From the NCBI GenBank assembly GCA_003427395.1, contig BFEA01000430.1:920449-943029 (forward strand): a stretch of DNA of 22,581 nt, in the 5' to 3' direction. Of the stretch, positions 1 through 12,554 are shown one piece after another (position 1 is the first letter of the stretch; each line of letters starts with the position of its first letter). The position numbers and the translations under genes are program-made. The stretch is from Chara braunii (Eukaryota; Streptophyta; Charophyceae; Charales; Characeae). The notes under the pieces are model-generated. The model was not told the DNA's origin, searched no databases, and worked only from the letters and a program-made list of their open reading frames with translations.

Positions 1-313
1 TGAGGTTAGACCACTTAATTTATGCGTCAGACCCCGAAACTAATTTCTAAACCCTCAAAATAATGGCTCGGACCCAATATTAATTTACATAACCTTAAAC
101 TGTAAGATTGCACCCTTTAATTGATGCGCTAGACCCCTAAATTATTTTATAAACCCCCAAAATGATGGCTCGGACCCCTTATTAATTTTCTAACATCAAG
201 CTGTCAGGTTCGACACCTTAATTTATGCGTCAGACCCGCAAACTAATTTCTAAACCCCCAAAATGATGGCTCGGACCCCATATTAATTTACGTAACCTTA
301 AATTGTCAGGTTT

Positions 314-1440
314 GACCTCTTAATTGATGCGTCTGACCCTCAAACTAATTTCTAAGCCCCCAAACAGATGTTTGGGATCTCTTATTAACTTTTATAACCT
401 CAAACTGTTAGGTTGGACCCCTTAATTGATGTGTCTGACCCCCAAACAGATTTCTAAACCCCCAAACTGATGTTTAAGACCCCTTATTAATTTATGTAAC
501 CTCAAACTGTTAGGTTGGACCCCTTAGTTGATGCCTCTGATTCCTAAAATAATTTATAAACACCCAAAAAGATAACTCGGACCCTATGTTAATTTACATA
601 ACCTCAAACTGTTAGGTAAGACCCCTTAATTAATCTGTCATACCCCCAAACTAATTTCTTAAATCCCAAACTGATGTTTAACAACCCCTTTATAATTTAC
701 GTAACATCAAACTGTCTGGTAAGACAACTTAATTTATGTGTCAGACCTCTAAAGTAATTTCTAAGCCCGAAAAATGATGGCTCGGACTCCATATTAATTT
801 ACGTAACCTCAAATTGTCAGGTTGGATCCCTTAATTTATGCGTTCGACCCGCAAATTAATTTATAAACCCCCAAAATGATGCCTCAGACCCCTTATTAAT
901 TTACATAACCTCAAACTGTCAGGTTGAACCCCTTAATTTATGTGTCAAACCCCTAAACTGATTTATTACCCTCTAAAATGATGGCTCGGACCCCTTATTA
1001 ATTTACGAAACCTCAAACTGTCAGGTCCCTTAATTTATGCATCAAACCCCCAAACTAATTTTTATACCTCCAAAATGATAGCTCGGGCCCTTTATTAATT
1101 TACGTAACCTCAAACTGTCAGGTTGAACCCCTTAATTTATGCATGCGACCCCTAAACTAATTTATAAACACCCAAAATGATGTCTCGGACCCCTTATCAT
1201 TTACGTAACCTCAAACTGTAAGGTTGGACCCCTTAATTGATGCGGCCGACCCATAAACTCATTTGTAAATACTCAAAATGATGACTCGGACTCCATATTA
1301 ATTAACGTTATCTTAAATAGTCAGGTTGGACCCCTTAATTTATGCGTCGGACCCCCAAACTAATTTATAGACCCCCAAAATGATGGCTCGGACCCCTTAT
1401 TAGTTTACGAAACCTTAAACTCTAAGGTTAGACCCCTTAA
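314..1440 (+). repeat. Long-range duplicated segment, copy 1 (partner 6819-7945)
   Basis: A run of about 11 monomers shares private variants in the same order with 6819-7945 at a constant offset of about 6505 bp. Shared variants include GACCTCTTAATTGATGCGTC at 315, the ATTCCTAAAATAATTT monomer at 540, a 6-7 bp deletion giving GGTCCCTTAATTTATGC at 1024, and TAAATACTCA at 1266. The copies are visibly more diverged than the 2045 bp units, so the duplication is older. The ends are approximate. Confidence 0.75.
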
Positions 1441-2459
1441 TGTATGCTTCAGACCCTGAAACTAATTTCTAAGCTCTCAGAATGATGGTTCGGACCCCAT
1501 ATTAATTTAAGTAACCTTAAACTAGACCCTTTAATTGATACGTGAGACCGCTAAATTAATTTATAAACCCCCAAAATGATGGCTCGGACCCCTTATTAAT
1601 TTACGTAACCTCAAACTGCTAGGTTCAAGCCTTTAATTTATGCGTCAGACTCCCAAACTAATTTATAAACCCTCAAAATGATGGCTCGGACCCCATATTA
1701 ATTTACGTAACCTTAAATTGTCAGATTGGACCCTTTAATTGATATGTCACACCCCCAAATTAATTTCTAAACCCTCAAAATGAGGGCTAGGACCCCTTAT
1801 TAATTTACGTAACCTCAAACTGTCAGGTTGAACCCTTCAATTTATGCGTTAGACCCGCAAACTAATTTATTAACCCACAAAATGATGGCTTGGACCCCTT
1901 ATTAATTGACTTAACCTCAAACTCTCAGGTTACACCCTTTTAATTTATACGTCAGACCGCCAAACTAATTTCTAAGCCCCCAAAATGATGGCCTGGACCC
2001 CTTATTAATTTACGAAACCACAAACTTTCAGGTTAGATCCCTTAATTTATACGTTCAACCCCCAAACTAATTTCTAAGCCCCCAAAATGCCCCATATTAA
2101 TTTACGTAACCTTAAACTGTCAGGTGAGACCCCTTACTTGATGCGTCCGCTTCCCAAACTAATTTCTAAGCCCCCAAACCGATTTTTGGGACCCCTTATG
2201 AATTTACGTAACCTCAAACTGTTCGTTTGGATCCCTTTATTGATGTGCCTGACCCCCAAACTGATGTTTGGCACCCCTTATTAATTTACGTAACCTCAAA
2301 CTATCAGGTTGGACCCCTTAATTGATGCCTCAGATTCCTAAAATAATTTATAAACACCCAAAAAGATGGCTAGGACCCTATATTCATTTACATAACCTCA
2401 AACTGTCAGGTTAGACCCTCTTAATTGATGCGTCATACCCCCAAACTAATTTGTAAACC

Positions 2460-2477
2460 CCCAAACTGATGTTTGGG
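2460..2477. repeat. Perfect 7 bp inverted repeat in variant E block
   Basis: CCCAAAC (2460-2466), a TGAT loop, then GTTTGGG (2471-2477). The dyad exists because this E subtype has GATGTTTGGG where the common subtype has GATGGCTCGG. Confidence 0.8.
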
Positions 2478-2662
2478 ACCCCTTATTAATATACATAACT
2501 TCAGACTGTTAAATAAGACCTTTAATTTGATGCCTCAGACCCCTAAAATAATTTATAAATACTTAAAAAGATGGCTCGTACCCCATATTAATTTACATAC
2601 CTCAAACTGTCAGGTTAGACCCCTTAATTGATGCGTCATACCCCCAAACTAATTTCTAAACC

Positions 2663-2680
2663 CCCAAACTGATGTTTGGG
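2663..2680. repeat. Perfect 7 bp inverted repeat in variant E block
   Basis: Arms at 2663-2669 and 2674-2680 flank a TGAT loop, two monomers after the copy at 2460. The bases immediately before it (to 2662) are the forward equivalent of the left edge of the inverted segment. Confidence 0.8.
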
Positions 2681-2729
2681 ACCCCTTATTAATTTACATA
2701 ACCTCAAACTGTCAGGTTAGATCCCCTAA

Positions 2730-3225
2730 TTTATGTGACAGACCCCTAAATTAATTTCTAAACCCCCAAAATGATGCCTCAGACCCCATTTTAATTTACG
2801 TAACCTCAAACTGTTAGGTAAGACCCGATAATTTAGACGTCAGACCCTCAAATTCATTTATAAACCCCCAAAATGATGGCTTGGACCTCTTATTGATTCA
2901 CGTAACCTCAAATTGTCTGGTTCGACCCCTTAATTTATGTGTCAGACCCCCAAACTAATTTACAAACTCCCAACATGATGGCTCGGACCCCTTATTAATT
3001 TACGAAACCTCAAACTATCAGGTTAGACCCCTTTATTTATGCGTCAAACTTCCAAACTAATTTATAAACCCCCAAAATAATGGCTCAGATACCTTAATAA
3101 TTTCCGTAACCTCAAATTGTCAGGTTAGACCCTTTAATTTATGCGTCAGACCCCCAAACTAATTCTTAAACTCCCAAAATGATGGCTCAGACCATATATT
3201 AATTTACTTAACCTCAAATTGTCAG
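2730..3225 (+). repeat. Duplicated segment (partner 5295-5790)
   Basis: About five monomers share an ordered set of variants with 5295-5790 at an offset of 2564-2567 bp: CCCCATTTTAATTTACG at 2784, TTATTGATTCACG near 2890, CCCAACATGATGG near 2969 and CAAACTTCCAAA near 3046. Similarity fades after about 3225. Parts of the same variant series recur near 10350, 12390 and 21130, which suggests an older higher-order unit that has been fragmented. Confidence 0.65.
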
Positions 3226-3556
3226 GTTAGACCCCTTAATTTATGCGTGAGACCCCCAAACTAATTTCTAAGCCCTCAAAATGATGGCTCGGACCCCATA
3301 TTAATTTACGTAACCTTAAACAATCAGATGGGACCCTTTAATTGATACGTCTGACCCCTAAATTAATTTATAAACCCCCAAAATGATGGCTCGGACCCCT
3401 TATTAATTTACGTAACCTCAAACTGTTAGGTTGGACCCCTTAATTTATGCGTCAAACCCCTCAACTAATTTCTAAGCCCCGAAAATGATGACTCGGACCC
3501 TATATTAATTTACGTAACCTTAAACTGTCATGTTGGACCCCTTAATTGATGCGTCA

Positions 3557-3576
3557 GACCCCCAAACTAGCATAAG
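3557..3576 (+). repeat. Extra D-type block (six-block monomer)
   Basis: A D-like block ending in CTAGCATAAG is inserted between C and the normal D block, which starts at 3577. It is 20 bp here, one or two longer than most other examples. Confidence 0.85.
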
Positions 3577-3962
3577 GCCCCCAAGCTAATTGATAAACCC
3601 CCAAAATGATGGCTCGGACCCTTAATTAATTTACGTAACCTCAAACTGTCTGGTTCGACCCCTTAATTTATGCGTCAGAACCCTAAACCTATTTATAAAC
3701 TCCCAAAATAATGGCTCGGACCCCTTATTAATTTACATAACCTCTAACTGTTAGCTTACACCCCTTAATTTATGCGTCCGACACCTAAACTAATTTATAA
3801 ACATCCAAAATGATGTCTCGGACCCCTGACTAATTTACGTAACCTCAAACTGTCAGGTTGGAACCCTTAATTGATGCGTCCGACCCCTAAATTTATTTGT
3901 AAACACTCAAAATGATGGCTCGGACCCCATATTGATTTACAGAATCTTTAAATGTCAGGTTG

Positions 3963-4004
3963 GACCCCTTAATTTATGCGTCAAACCCCCAAAATGATGG
4001 CTCG
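3963..4004 (+). repeat. Monomer lacking block D
   Basis: Block C (3963-3983) is followed directly by block E (from 3984), a clean loss of one ~20 bp block. Confidence 0.82.
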
Positions 4005-4370
4005 GACCTCTTATTAATTAACGAGACTTCAAAATGCCAGGTTAGACTTCTTCATGTATACGTCAGACCCCCAAACTGATTTATAAACCCCCAATATGAT
4101 GGCTGGGACCCCTTATTCATTTATGTAACCTTTAACTGTCTGGTTGGACCCCTAATATGATGCGTGAGACTCCTAAACTAATTTCTTAACCCCCAAAATG
4201 ATGACTCCGACCGTTTATTGATTTACCTTACCTTAAATTGTCAGGTTAGACCCCTTAATTGATGCATCAGACCCCCAAACTAATTTATAAAACCACAAAA
4301 TGATGGTTTGGACCCCTTATAAATTTATGAAACCTCAAACTGTCAGGTAAGACCCCTTAATCTATGCATA

Positions 4371-4410
4371 AAACCCCCAAACTAATTTATAAACCCCCAA
4401 ACTAATTTAT
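4371..4410 (+). repeat. Perfect 20 bp tandem duplication of block D
   Basis: The 20 bp at 4371-4390 (AAACCCCCAA followed by ACTAATTTAT) are repeated without a mismatch at 4391-4410. This is a recent one-block slippage event, distinct from the older CTAGCG-type insertions. Confidence 0.9.
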
Positions 4411-5294
4411 AAACCCCCAAAATTATGGCTAGGATCTCTTATTAATTTACGGAACCTCAAACTGTCAGGTTAGACTCTTTAATTTATGCGTAAAACCTCA
4501 AACTAATTTCTAAGCCCCCAAAATAATGGCTCGGACCTGTTTTTAATTTACGAAACCTCAAACTGTCAGGTTAGACCCCTTAATTTATGCGTCAAACCCC
4601 CAAACTAATTTCTCAACCCCGAAAATGATGGCTAGGAACCCTTATTAATTTACGTACCCTCAAACTGTCAGGTTAGACCCCTTAATTTATGCGTCAGACC
4701 CCCAAACTAATTTCTAAATCTCCAAGATGATGGCTCGGACCTCATATTAATTTACGTAACCTTAAACTTTCTGGTTGGACCCTTTAATTTATGCGTTTGA
4801 CCCCCAAACTAATTTATAAACCTTCAAAATGATGGCTTTCACCCCTTATGAATTTACGTAAGCTTAAACTGTCAGGTTAAACCCCTTAATTGATGCCTCA
4901 GACCCCTAAATTAATTTATAAACCCCCAAAATGATGGCTCGGACCGCTTATTAATTTACGAAACCTCAAACTGGAAAGTTAGACCCCTTAATATATCCGT
5001 CAGACCCCGAAACTAATTTCTAAATCCTCAAAGTGATGGCTCGGACCCAATATTATTTCACATAACCTTAAACTCTCAGATTGGAGTCCATAATTGATGC
5101 GCCGACCCCTAAATTAATTTATAACGCCCCACAATGATGGCTCGGACCCCTTATTAATTTACGTAACCTCAAACGGTCAGGTTCGACCCCTTTATTTATG
5201 CGTCAGACCCGCAAACTAATTTATTAACCCACAAAATGATGGCTCGGACCCCTTATTAATTTTCGTAACCTCAAACTGTCAGGTGAGACGCCCT

Positions 5295-5790
5295 AATTTA
5301 TGGGTCGGAATCCTAAATTAATTTCTAAATCCCCAAAATGACGACTCAGACCCCATTTTAATTTACGTAACCTCAAAGTGTCAGGTTGGCCGGTTAATTT
5401 CTGCGTCAGACCCCCAAATTAACTTATAAACCCCCAAAATGATGGCTCAGACCCCTTATTGATTCACGTAACCTCAACAGTCAGGTTGGACTCCTTAATT
5501 TATTATCTGACCCCAAAACTAATTTATAAACCCCCAACATGATGGCTCGGACCCCTTATTATTTTACGAAACCTCAAACTGTCAGGTTAGACCCCTTAAT
5601 TTATGCGTCAAACTTCCAAAGTAATATATAAATTCCCAAAATTATGGCTCGGACACCTTATTAATTTCCGTAACCTCAAATTGTCAGGTTAGACCCCTTA
5701 ATTTATGCGTTAGACCCCCAAACTAATTTATAAACTCCCAAAATGATGGCTCGGAACCTATATTAATTTACGTAACCTTAAACTGTGCGG
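5295..5790 (+). repeat. Duplicated segment (partner 2730-3225)
   Basis: Matching markers are CCCCATTTTAATTTACG at 5351, TTATTGATTCACG near 5457, CCCCCAACATGATGG at 5531 and CAAACTTCCAAA near 5610. The downstream stretch to about 6110 also resembles 13570-13890 and the ends of the 2045 bp units, placing this segment in the same ancestral higher-order register. Confidence 0.65.
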
Positions 5791-6016
5791 TTGGACCCCT
5801 TAATTAATGCCTGAGACCCCTAAATTAATTTATAACCCCCAAAATGAGGGCTCGTACCCCTTATTAATTCACGTAACTTCAAATTGTCAGGCAAGACCCC
5901 GTAATTTATGTGTCAGACCCCCAAACTAATTTCTTACCCCCAAAATGATGGCTCGGACCCCATGTTAATTTACGGAACCTTTAACTGTAAGGTTGGACCC
6001 CTTAATTGATGCGTCA

Positions 6017-6034
6017 GACCTCCAACTAGCGTTA
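6017..6034 (+). repeat. Extra D-type block (six-block monomer)
   Basis: An 18 bp insert with the core CTAGCGTTA precedes the normal D block at 6035. The upstream A block is the CATGTTA form. Confidence 0.85.
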
Positions 6035-6442
6035 GACCCCCAAACTTATTTATAAACCCCCAAAATGATGGCTCGGATCACTTATTAATTCACATAACCT
6101 CAAACTGTCAGTTTGGACTCCTTAATTTATGCTTTAGTCCCCCAAACTAATTTATAAACCCCCAAAATGATTGCTCGGAGCCCTTATTAATTTATGTAAC
6201 CTCAAACTATCAGGTTAGACCCCTTAATTTATGTGTCAAACCCCCAAACTAATTTATAAACCCCCAAAATAATGACTCAGACCCCTTATTAATTTACGAA
6301 ACCTCAAACGGTCAAGTTAGACCCCTTAATTTATGCGTCCAACCCCCAAACTAATTTCTTAACCCCCAAAATGATTGCTGGGACCCCATATTAATTTACG
6401 TAACCTTAAACTGTCAGGTTGGATCCCTTAATAAATGTGTCA

Positions 6443-6460
6443 GACCCCCAAACTACATTA
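6443..6460 (+). repeat. Extra D-type block (six-block monomer)
   Basis: An 18 bp insert, decayed to CTACATTA, lies 426 bp after the previous example. The following normal D block is unusual (AAATGGATTGACA). Confidence 0.82.
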
Positions 6461-6599
6461 GACCCCCAAATGGATTGACAAACCCCCAAAATGATGGCTC
6501 GGACCTAGAATTTATTTACGTAACCTCAAACAGTCAGGTTGGACCCCTTACATTATGCATTAGACCCCCGAACTAATTTATAACCCTCCAAAATGATGG

Positions 6600-6630
6600 C
6601 TCTAATCCCTTATAGACATCTTAATTAATG
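6600..6630 (+). repeat. Monomer with truncated A and missing B
   Basis: Block E is followed by a shortened A block (AATCCCTTATAGAC) that joins directly to a C block (ATCTTAATTAATGTG). Confidence 0.75.
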
Positions 6631-6818
6631 TGTCAAACCCCCAAGCTAATTTATAAATTCCTAAAATGATGGCTCGAACCCCTTATTAATTTACGAAACC
6701 TTTAACTGTCAGGTTAGACCCATTAATTTATGCCTCAAACCCCCAAACTAATTTCTAAACCCCCAAAATGATGGCTCGGACCTTATATTAATTTACGTAA
6801 CCTTAAAATCTCATGTTA

Positions 6819-7945
6819 GACCTCTTAATTGATGCGTCTGACCCCCAAATTTATTTCTAAACCCCCAGACTGATGTTTGGGACCCCTTATTAACTTACGT
6901 AACCTCAAACTGTTAAGTTGGACCCCTTAATTGATGTGTTCGGCCTCCAAACCTATTTCTAAACCCCCAAACTAATCTTTGGGACCCCTTATTAATTAAC
7001 GTAACCTCAAACTGTCAGGTTGGACCCCTTAGTTGATGCCTCAGATTCCTAAAATAATTTATAAACACCCAAAAAGATAGCTCGGACCCCATGTTGATTT
7101 ACATAACCTCACACTGTCAGGTTAGACCCTTTAATTGATGTGTCATACCCCCAAACTAATTTCTAACCCCCAAAACCGATGTTTGAAACCCCTTATTAAT
7201 TTAAGTAACATCAAACTGTCAGATTGGACCACTTAATTTATGCGTCAGACCCCTAAAGTAATTTCTAAACCCTTAAAATGATGGGTCGAATCCCATTTTA
7301 ATTTACGTAACCTCAATCTGTCATGTTGGATCATTTAATTTATACGTCCGACCCCCAAATTAATTTAAAACCCCCCAAAATGATGGCTAAGACCCCTTAT
7401 TAATTTACGTAACCTCAAACTGTCAGGTTGGACCCCTTAATTTATCCATCAAACCCCTAAACTGATTTGTAACCCCTCAAACTGATGGCTCGGACCCCTT
7501 ATTAATTTACGAAACCTCACACTCTCCGGTCCCTTAATTTATGCGTCAGACCCCCAAACTAATTTCTATACCCCCAAAATGATGGCTCGAGCCCTTTATT
7601 AATTTACGTAACCTCAAACTGTCAAGTTCTACCCCTTAATTTATGCATCTGACCCCTAAACTAATTTAAAAACACTCAAAATGATGTCTCCGATCCCTTA
7701 TTAATTTACGTAATCTCAAACTGTCATGTTGGACCCCTTAATTCATGCGTCTGACCCATAAACTAATTTCTAAATACTCATAATGATGGCTCGGACCCCA
7801 TTTTTATTTACGTAATCTTAAATAGTAAGGTTGGACCCCTTAATTTATGCGTCAGACCCCTAACTAATTTATAAACCCCCAAAATAATGGCTTAGACCCC
7901 TTATTAATTTACGTAATCTTAAAATGTCAGGTTGGACCCCTTAAT
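6819..7945 (+). repeat. Long-range duplicated segment, copy 2 (partner 314-1440)
   Basis: Markers matching copy 1 are GACCTCTTAATTGATGCGTC at 6820, ATTCCTAAAATAATTT at 7045, the shortened GGTCCCTTAATTTATGC at 7528 and TAAATACTCA at 7771. The constant spacing through about 1.1 kb, including the small shared deletion, argues for descent from one segmental duplication and against repeated chance mutation. Confidence 0.75.
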
Positions 7946-9155
7946 TGATGCGCTAGATCCCTAAATTAATTTATAAACCCCCAAAATGATGGCTCGAACC
8001 CCTTATTAATTTACGAAACCTCAAACTGTAAGGTTACACTCCATAATTTATGCGTCAAACCCCAAACTAAGTACTAAACCCCCAAAATGATAGCTCGGAC
8101 CCCTAATTAATTTACAAAACCTCAAACTGTCAGCTTAGACTCCTTAATTTATGCGTCAAACCCCCAAACTAATTTCTAAACCCCCAAAACGATGGCTTAG
8201 ACCCCTTATTAATTTACGTAACCTAAACTTTTAGGTTAGACCCATTAACTTATGCGTCAGACCCCCAAACTAATTTCTAAACCCCCAAAATGATGGCTCG
8301 GGCCCCATATTAATTTACGTAACCTTAAACTGTTAGGTTGGACCCCTTAATTTATGCGTCAAACCCCCAAAGTAATTTATTATGCCCAAAATGATGGCTC
8401 AGACCCCATATTAATTTACGTAACCTTAAACTGTCAGGTTAGGCCCCTTAATTGGTGCGTCTGACCCCCAAACTATTTTCTAAACCCCCAAACTGATATT
8501 GGGACCCGTTATTAATTTACATAACCTCAAACTGTTAGGTTGGATCCCTTAATTGATGTGTCGGACCCCCAAACAGATTTCTAAGCCCCCAAACTGATGT
8601 TTGAGACCCGTTATAAATTTAAGTAACCTCAAACTGTCAGGTTGGACCCCTTAATGGATGCCTCAGATTCCTAAAATAATTTATAAACACCCAAAAAGAT
8701 GGCTTGGACCCCATATTAATTTACATTAACCTCAAACTCTCACTTTAGACCCCTTAATTGATGCGTCACACCCCCAAACTAATTTCTAAACCCCGAAACT
8801 GATGTTTGGGACCCCTTATTAATTTACGTAACCTCAAACTATCAGGTTGGACCCCTTAATTTACGCGTCCGACCCCCAAACTAATTAATAAACCTCCAAA
8901 ATGATGGCTCGGACACCTTATGAATTTACATAACCTCAAAGTGTCAGGTTAGACCCCTCAATTTATGCGTCAAACCCCCAAACTAATTTATAACCCCCAA
9001 AAATAATGGCTCTGACCCCTTATTAATTTACGAAACCTCCAACAGGCAGGTTAGACCCCTTAATTTATGCGTCCAACCCCTAAACTAATTTTTAATGCCC
9101 CAAAATGATTGTTCGGATGCCATATTAATTTACGTAACCCTAAATTGTCAGGTTG

Positions 9156-9176
9156 GACCCCATGCTTATTTACGTA
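9156..9176 (+). repeat. Fused monomer lacking blocks C, D and E (copy 1)
   Basis: A B block is followed directly by an A-like block, GACCCCATGCTTATTTACG, so about 62 bp (three blocks) are missing. Shared with 11201. Confidence 0.82.
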
Positions 9177-10510
9177 ACCTCAAACTGTAAGGTTGGATCC
9201 CTTAATTTATATGTTAAACCCCCAAATTAATTTATAAACCCCCAAAATGATGGCTGAGACCCCTTATTAATTTACGTAACCTTAAACTGTCATGTTGGAC
9301 CCCTTAATTGATGCGTGAGACCCCTTTAATTAATTTATAAACCCCCAAAATGATGGATCGGACCCCTTGTTGATTTACGAAACATCAAATTATCATGTGA
9401 GACTACTTAATTTATGCGTCAAACCTCAAACTAATTTCTAAACCCCCAAACTTATGACTCGGACCTCTTATTAATTTATAAGACCTCAAACTGTCAGGTT
9501 AGACCCCTTAATTTATGCGTCAAACCCCCAAACTATTCTCTAAGCCCCAAAATGATGGCTCGGACCCCTCATTGATTTACTTAACCTTAAACTGTCACGT
9601 TAGACAGCTTAATTTATGCGTCAAACCTCCAAACTTATTTCTAAACCTCCAATATAATGGCTCAGACCCCATATTAATTTATGTAACCTTAAACTGTCAG
9701 GTTGGACCCCTTAATTTATGCTTCACACCGCCAAACTAATTTGCAAACCCCCAAAATGATGGCTCAGACCCCTTATTAATTTACGTAACCTTAAAATGTC
9801 AGGTTGGACCCCTTAATTGTTGCGTCAGACCCCTTAAGTAATTTATAAACCCCCAAAATGATGGCTCGGACCCCTTATTAATTAATGAAACCTCAAACTC
9901 TAAGGTTAGACCCTTTAATTTATGCGTCAGACCCCCAAACTTATTTCTAAACCCACAAAATGATGGCTCGGACCCCATATTAATTTACGTAACCTTAAAC
10001 TGTCGGATTGGACCCTTTAATTGATGCGTCAAACCCCTAAATTAACTTATAAACCCACTAAATGATGGCTCGGACCCCTGATTAATTTACGTAACCTCAA
10101 ACTGTCACGTTGGACCCCTTAATTTATACGTTACACCTGCAAACAAATTTATAAACCCCCAAAATGATGGCTCGAACCCCTTATTACATTACGTAACCTC
10201 AAATTGTCTGGTTATACCCCTTAATTTATTCTTCAGACCCCCAAACTAATTTTTAAACCCCCGAACGACCCTATATTGATATACGTAACCTTAAACTCTC
10301 AAGTTGGACCCCCTAATTTATATGTCAGACCCCCAAACTAATTTATAAACCCCCAACATGATGGTTCGGACACCTTATTAATTTACAAAATCTCAAACTG
10401 TCAGGTTAGATCCCTTAATTAATGCATCAGATTTCCAAACTAATTTATAAACCTCCAAAATGATGACTCGGACACCTTATTTGTTTTCGTAACCTCAATC
10501 TTTCATGTTA

Positions 10511-10552
10511 GACCCCTTAAATTATGCGCTACACCCCCAAAATGATAGCTCA
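10511..10552 (+). repeat. Monomer lacking block D (copy 1)
   Basis: Block C ends in TTATGCGCTAC and joins CACCCCCAAAATGATAGC at about 10530. The same lesion lies 2045 bp downstream. Confidence 0.8.
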
Positions 10553-10794
10553 GACCCTATATTAATTTTCGCAGCCATAAACTGTGAGATTGGAGCCCTA
10601 ATTTACTTTATAACCCCTAAAATGATGACTCGTACCCCTTTTAATTTACGTAACCTCAAATTGTCAGAAAAGACCCCTTAATTTATGCGTCAGACCCCCA
10701 AAACTAATTTCTAACCCCCAAAATGATGGCTCGGATTCCATATTTATTTACGGAACCCTAAACTATCAGGTTGGACCCCTTAATTGATGTGTCC

Positions 10795-10813
10795 GACCCC
10801 CAAACTAGGGTCT
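10795..10813 (+). repeat. Extra D-type block in higher-order copy 1
   Basis: A 19 bp insert with CTAGGGTCT replaces the usual CTAGCGTTA. The same private change appears 2043 bp downstream in copy 2. Confidence 0.85.
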
Positions 10814-11200
10814 GACCCACAAACTTATTTATAAACCCCCAAAATGATGGCTCGGAACCCTTACTAATTTACGTAACCTTAAATTGTCAGGTTGGACCCC
10901 TTAATTTATGCGTCAGACCCCCAAACTGATTAATAAACCTCCAAAATCATGGCTCGGACCCCTTATGAATTTACGTAACCTCAAAGTGTCAGGTTAGACC
11001 CCTTAATTTATGCGTCAAACCCCCAAACTAATTTATAACGCCCAAAAATAATGGCTCAGACCCCTTATTAATTTACGAAACCTCCAACAGGCAGGTTAGA
11101 CCCCTTAATTTATGCGTCCAACCCCCAAACTAATTTTTAAAGCCCCAAAATGATTGTTCGGATGCCATTTTAATTTACGTAACCTTAAACTGTCAGGTTG

Positions 11201-11221
11201 GACCCCATGCTTATTTACGTA
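11201..11221 (+). repeat. Fused monomer lacking blocks C, D and E (copy 2)
   Basis: The same CATGCTTATTT fusion as at 9156, exactly 2045 bp downstream. It may mark an insertion or recombination joint, because the shortened third copy diverges from the others at this point. Confidence 0.82.
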
Positions 11222-12554
11222 ACCTCAAACTGTAAGGTTGGATCCCTTAATTTATGTGTTAAACCCCCAAATTAATTTATAAACCCCCAAAATGATGGTT
11301 GAGACCCCTTATTAATTTACGTAACCTTAAACTGTCACGTTGGACCCCTTAGTTGATGCGTGAGACCCCTAAATTAATTTATAAACCCCCAAAATGATGG
11401 CTCGGACCCGTTCTTGATTTACGAAATCTCAAATTATCAGGTGAGACTACTTAATTTATGCGTCAAACCTCAAACTAATTTCTAAACCCCCAAAGTGATG
11501 GCTCGGACCTCTTATTAATTTATAAGACCTCAAACTGTCAGGTTAGACCCCTTAATTTATGCGTCAAACCCCCAAACTAATCTCTAAGCCCCCAAAATGA
11601 TGGCTCGGATCCCTTATTGATTTACTTAACCTCAAACTGTCACGTTAGACCGCTTAATTTATGCGTCAAACCTCCAAACTTATTTCTAAACCCCCAATAT
11701 GATGGCTTAGACCCCATATTAATTTATGTAACCTTAAACTGTTAGGTTGAACTCCTTAATTTATGCTTCAGACCGCCAAACTAATTTACAAACCCCCAAA
11801 ATGATGGCTCAAACCCCTTATTAATTTACGTAACCTTAAAATGTCAGGTTGGACCCCTTAATTGTTGCGTCAGACACCTTAAGTAATTTATAAACCCCCA
11901 AAATGATGGTTTGGACCCCTTATTAATTAATGAAATCTCAAACTCTAAGGTTAGACCCTTTAATTTATGCGTCAAACCCCCAAACTTATTTCTAAGCCCA
12001 CAAAATGATGGCTTGGACCCCATATTATTTTACGTAACCTTAAACTGTCAGATTGGACCCTTTAATTGATGCGTCAAACCCCTAAATTAATTTATAAACC
12101 CACTAAATGATGGCTCGGACCCCTTATCAATTTACGTAACCTCAAACTGTCAGGTCGGACCCCTTCATTTATGCGTTACACCTGCAAACTAATTTATAAA
12201 CCCCCAAAATGATGGTTCGGACCCCTTATTACATTACGTAACCTCAAATTGTCAGGTTAGACCCCTTAATTTATGCTTCCGACCCCCAAACTAATTTCTA
12301 AACCCCGAAACTGCCCTATATTTATTCACGCAACCTTAAACTCTCAAGTTGGACCCCTTAATTTATATGTCATACCCCCAAACTAATTTATAAACCCCCA
12401 ACATGATGGTTCACGTACCTTATTAATTTACAAAATCTCAAACTGTCAGGTTAGATCCCTTAATTAATGCATCAAATTTCAAACTAGTTTATAAACCTCC
12501 AAAATGATGACTCGGACACCTTATTTGTTTTCGTAACCTCAAACTGTCATGTTA

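Larger units (their letters stand above)
8868..10912 (+). repeat. Higher-order repeat unit, copy 1 (2045 bp)
   Basis: About 20 monomers form one higher-order unit that is repeated directly downstream. Private markers fix the register: ATTAATAAACCTCC at 8884, CCTCCAACAGGCAGG at 9036, TGATTGTTCGGATGC at 9106, a block-deleted monomer at 9156, a D-less monomer at about 10530 and an extra-D monomer at 10795. All recur 2045 bp later. Stretches compared by eye differ from copy 2 by only a few percent, far less than neighbouring monomers differ from each other. Boundaries are approximate to within tens of bases. Confidence 0.85.

Noticed and set aside
2087-2284. A 65-codon open frame on the plus strand
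   Set aside because: It is a chance opening through two monomers where substitutions removed stops. The translation is just repeat sequence, there is no codon or start-context support, and the same frame is closed in neighbouring monomers.
9515-9739. A 74-codon open frame on the plus strand
   Set aside because: It runs across two monomers of the satellite. Its near-copy 2045 bp downstream is not kept open, which argues against selection for coding.
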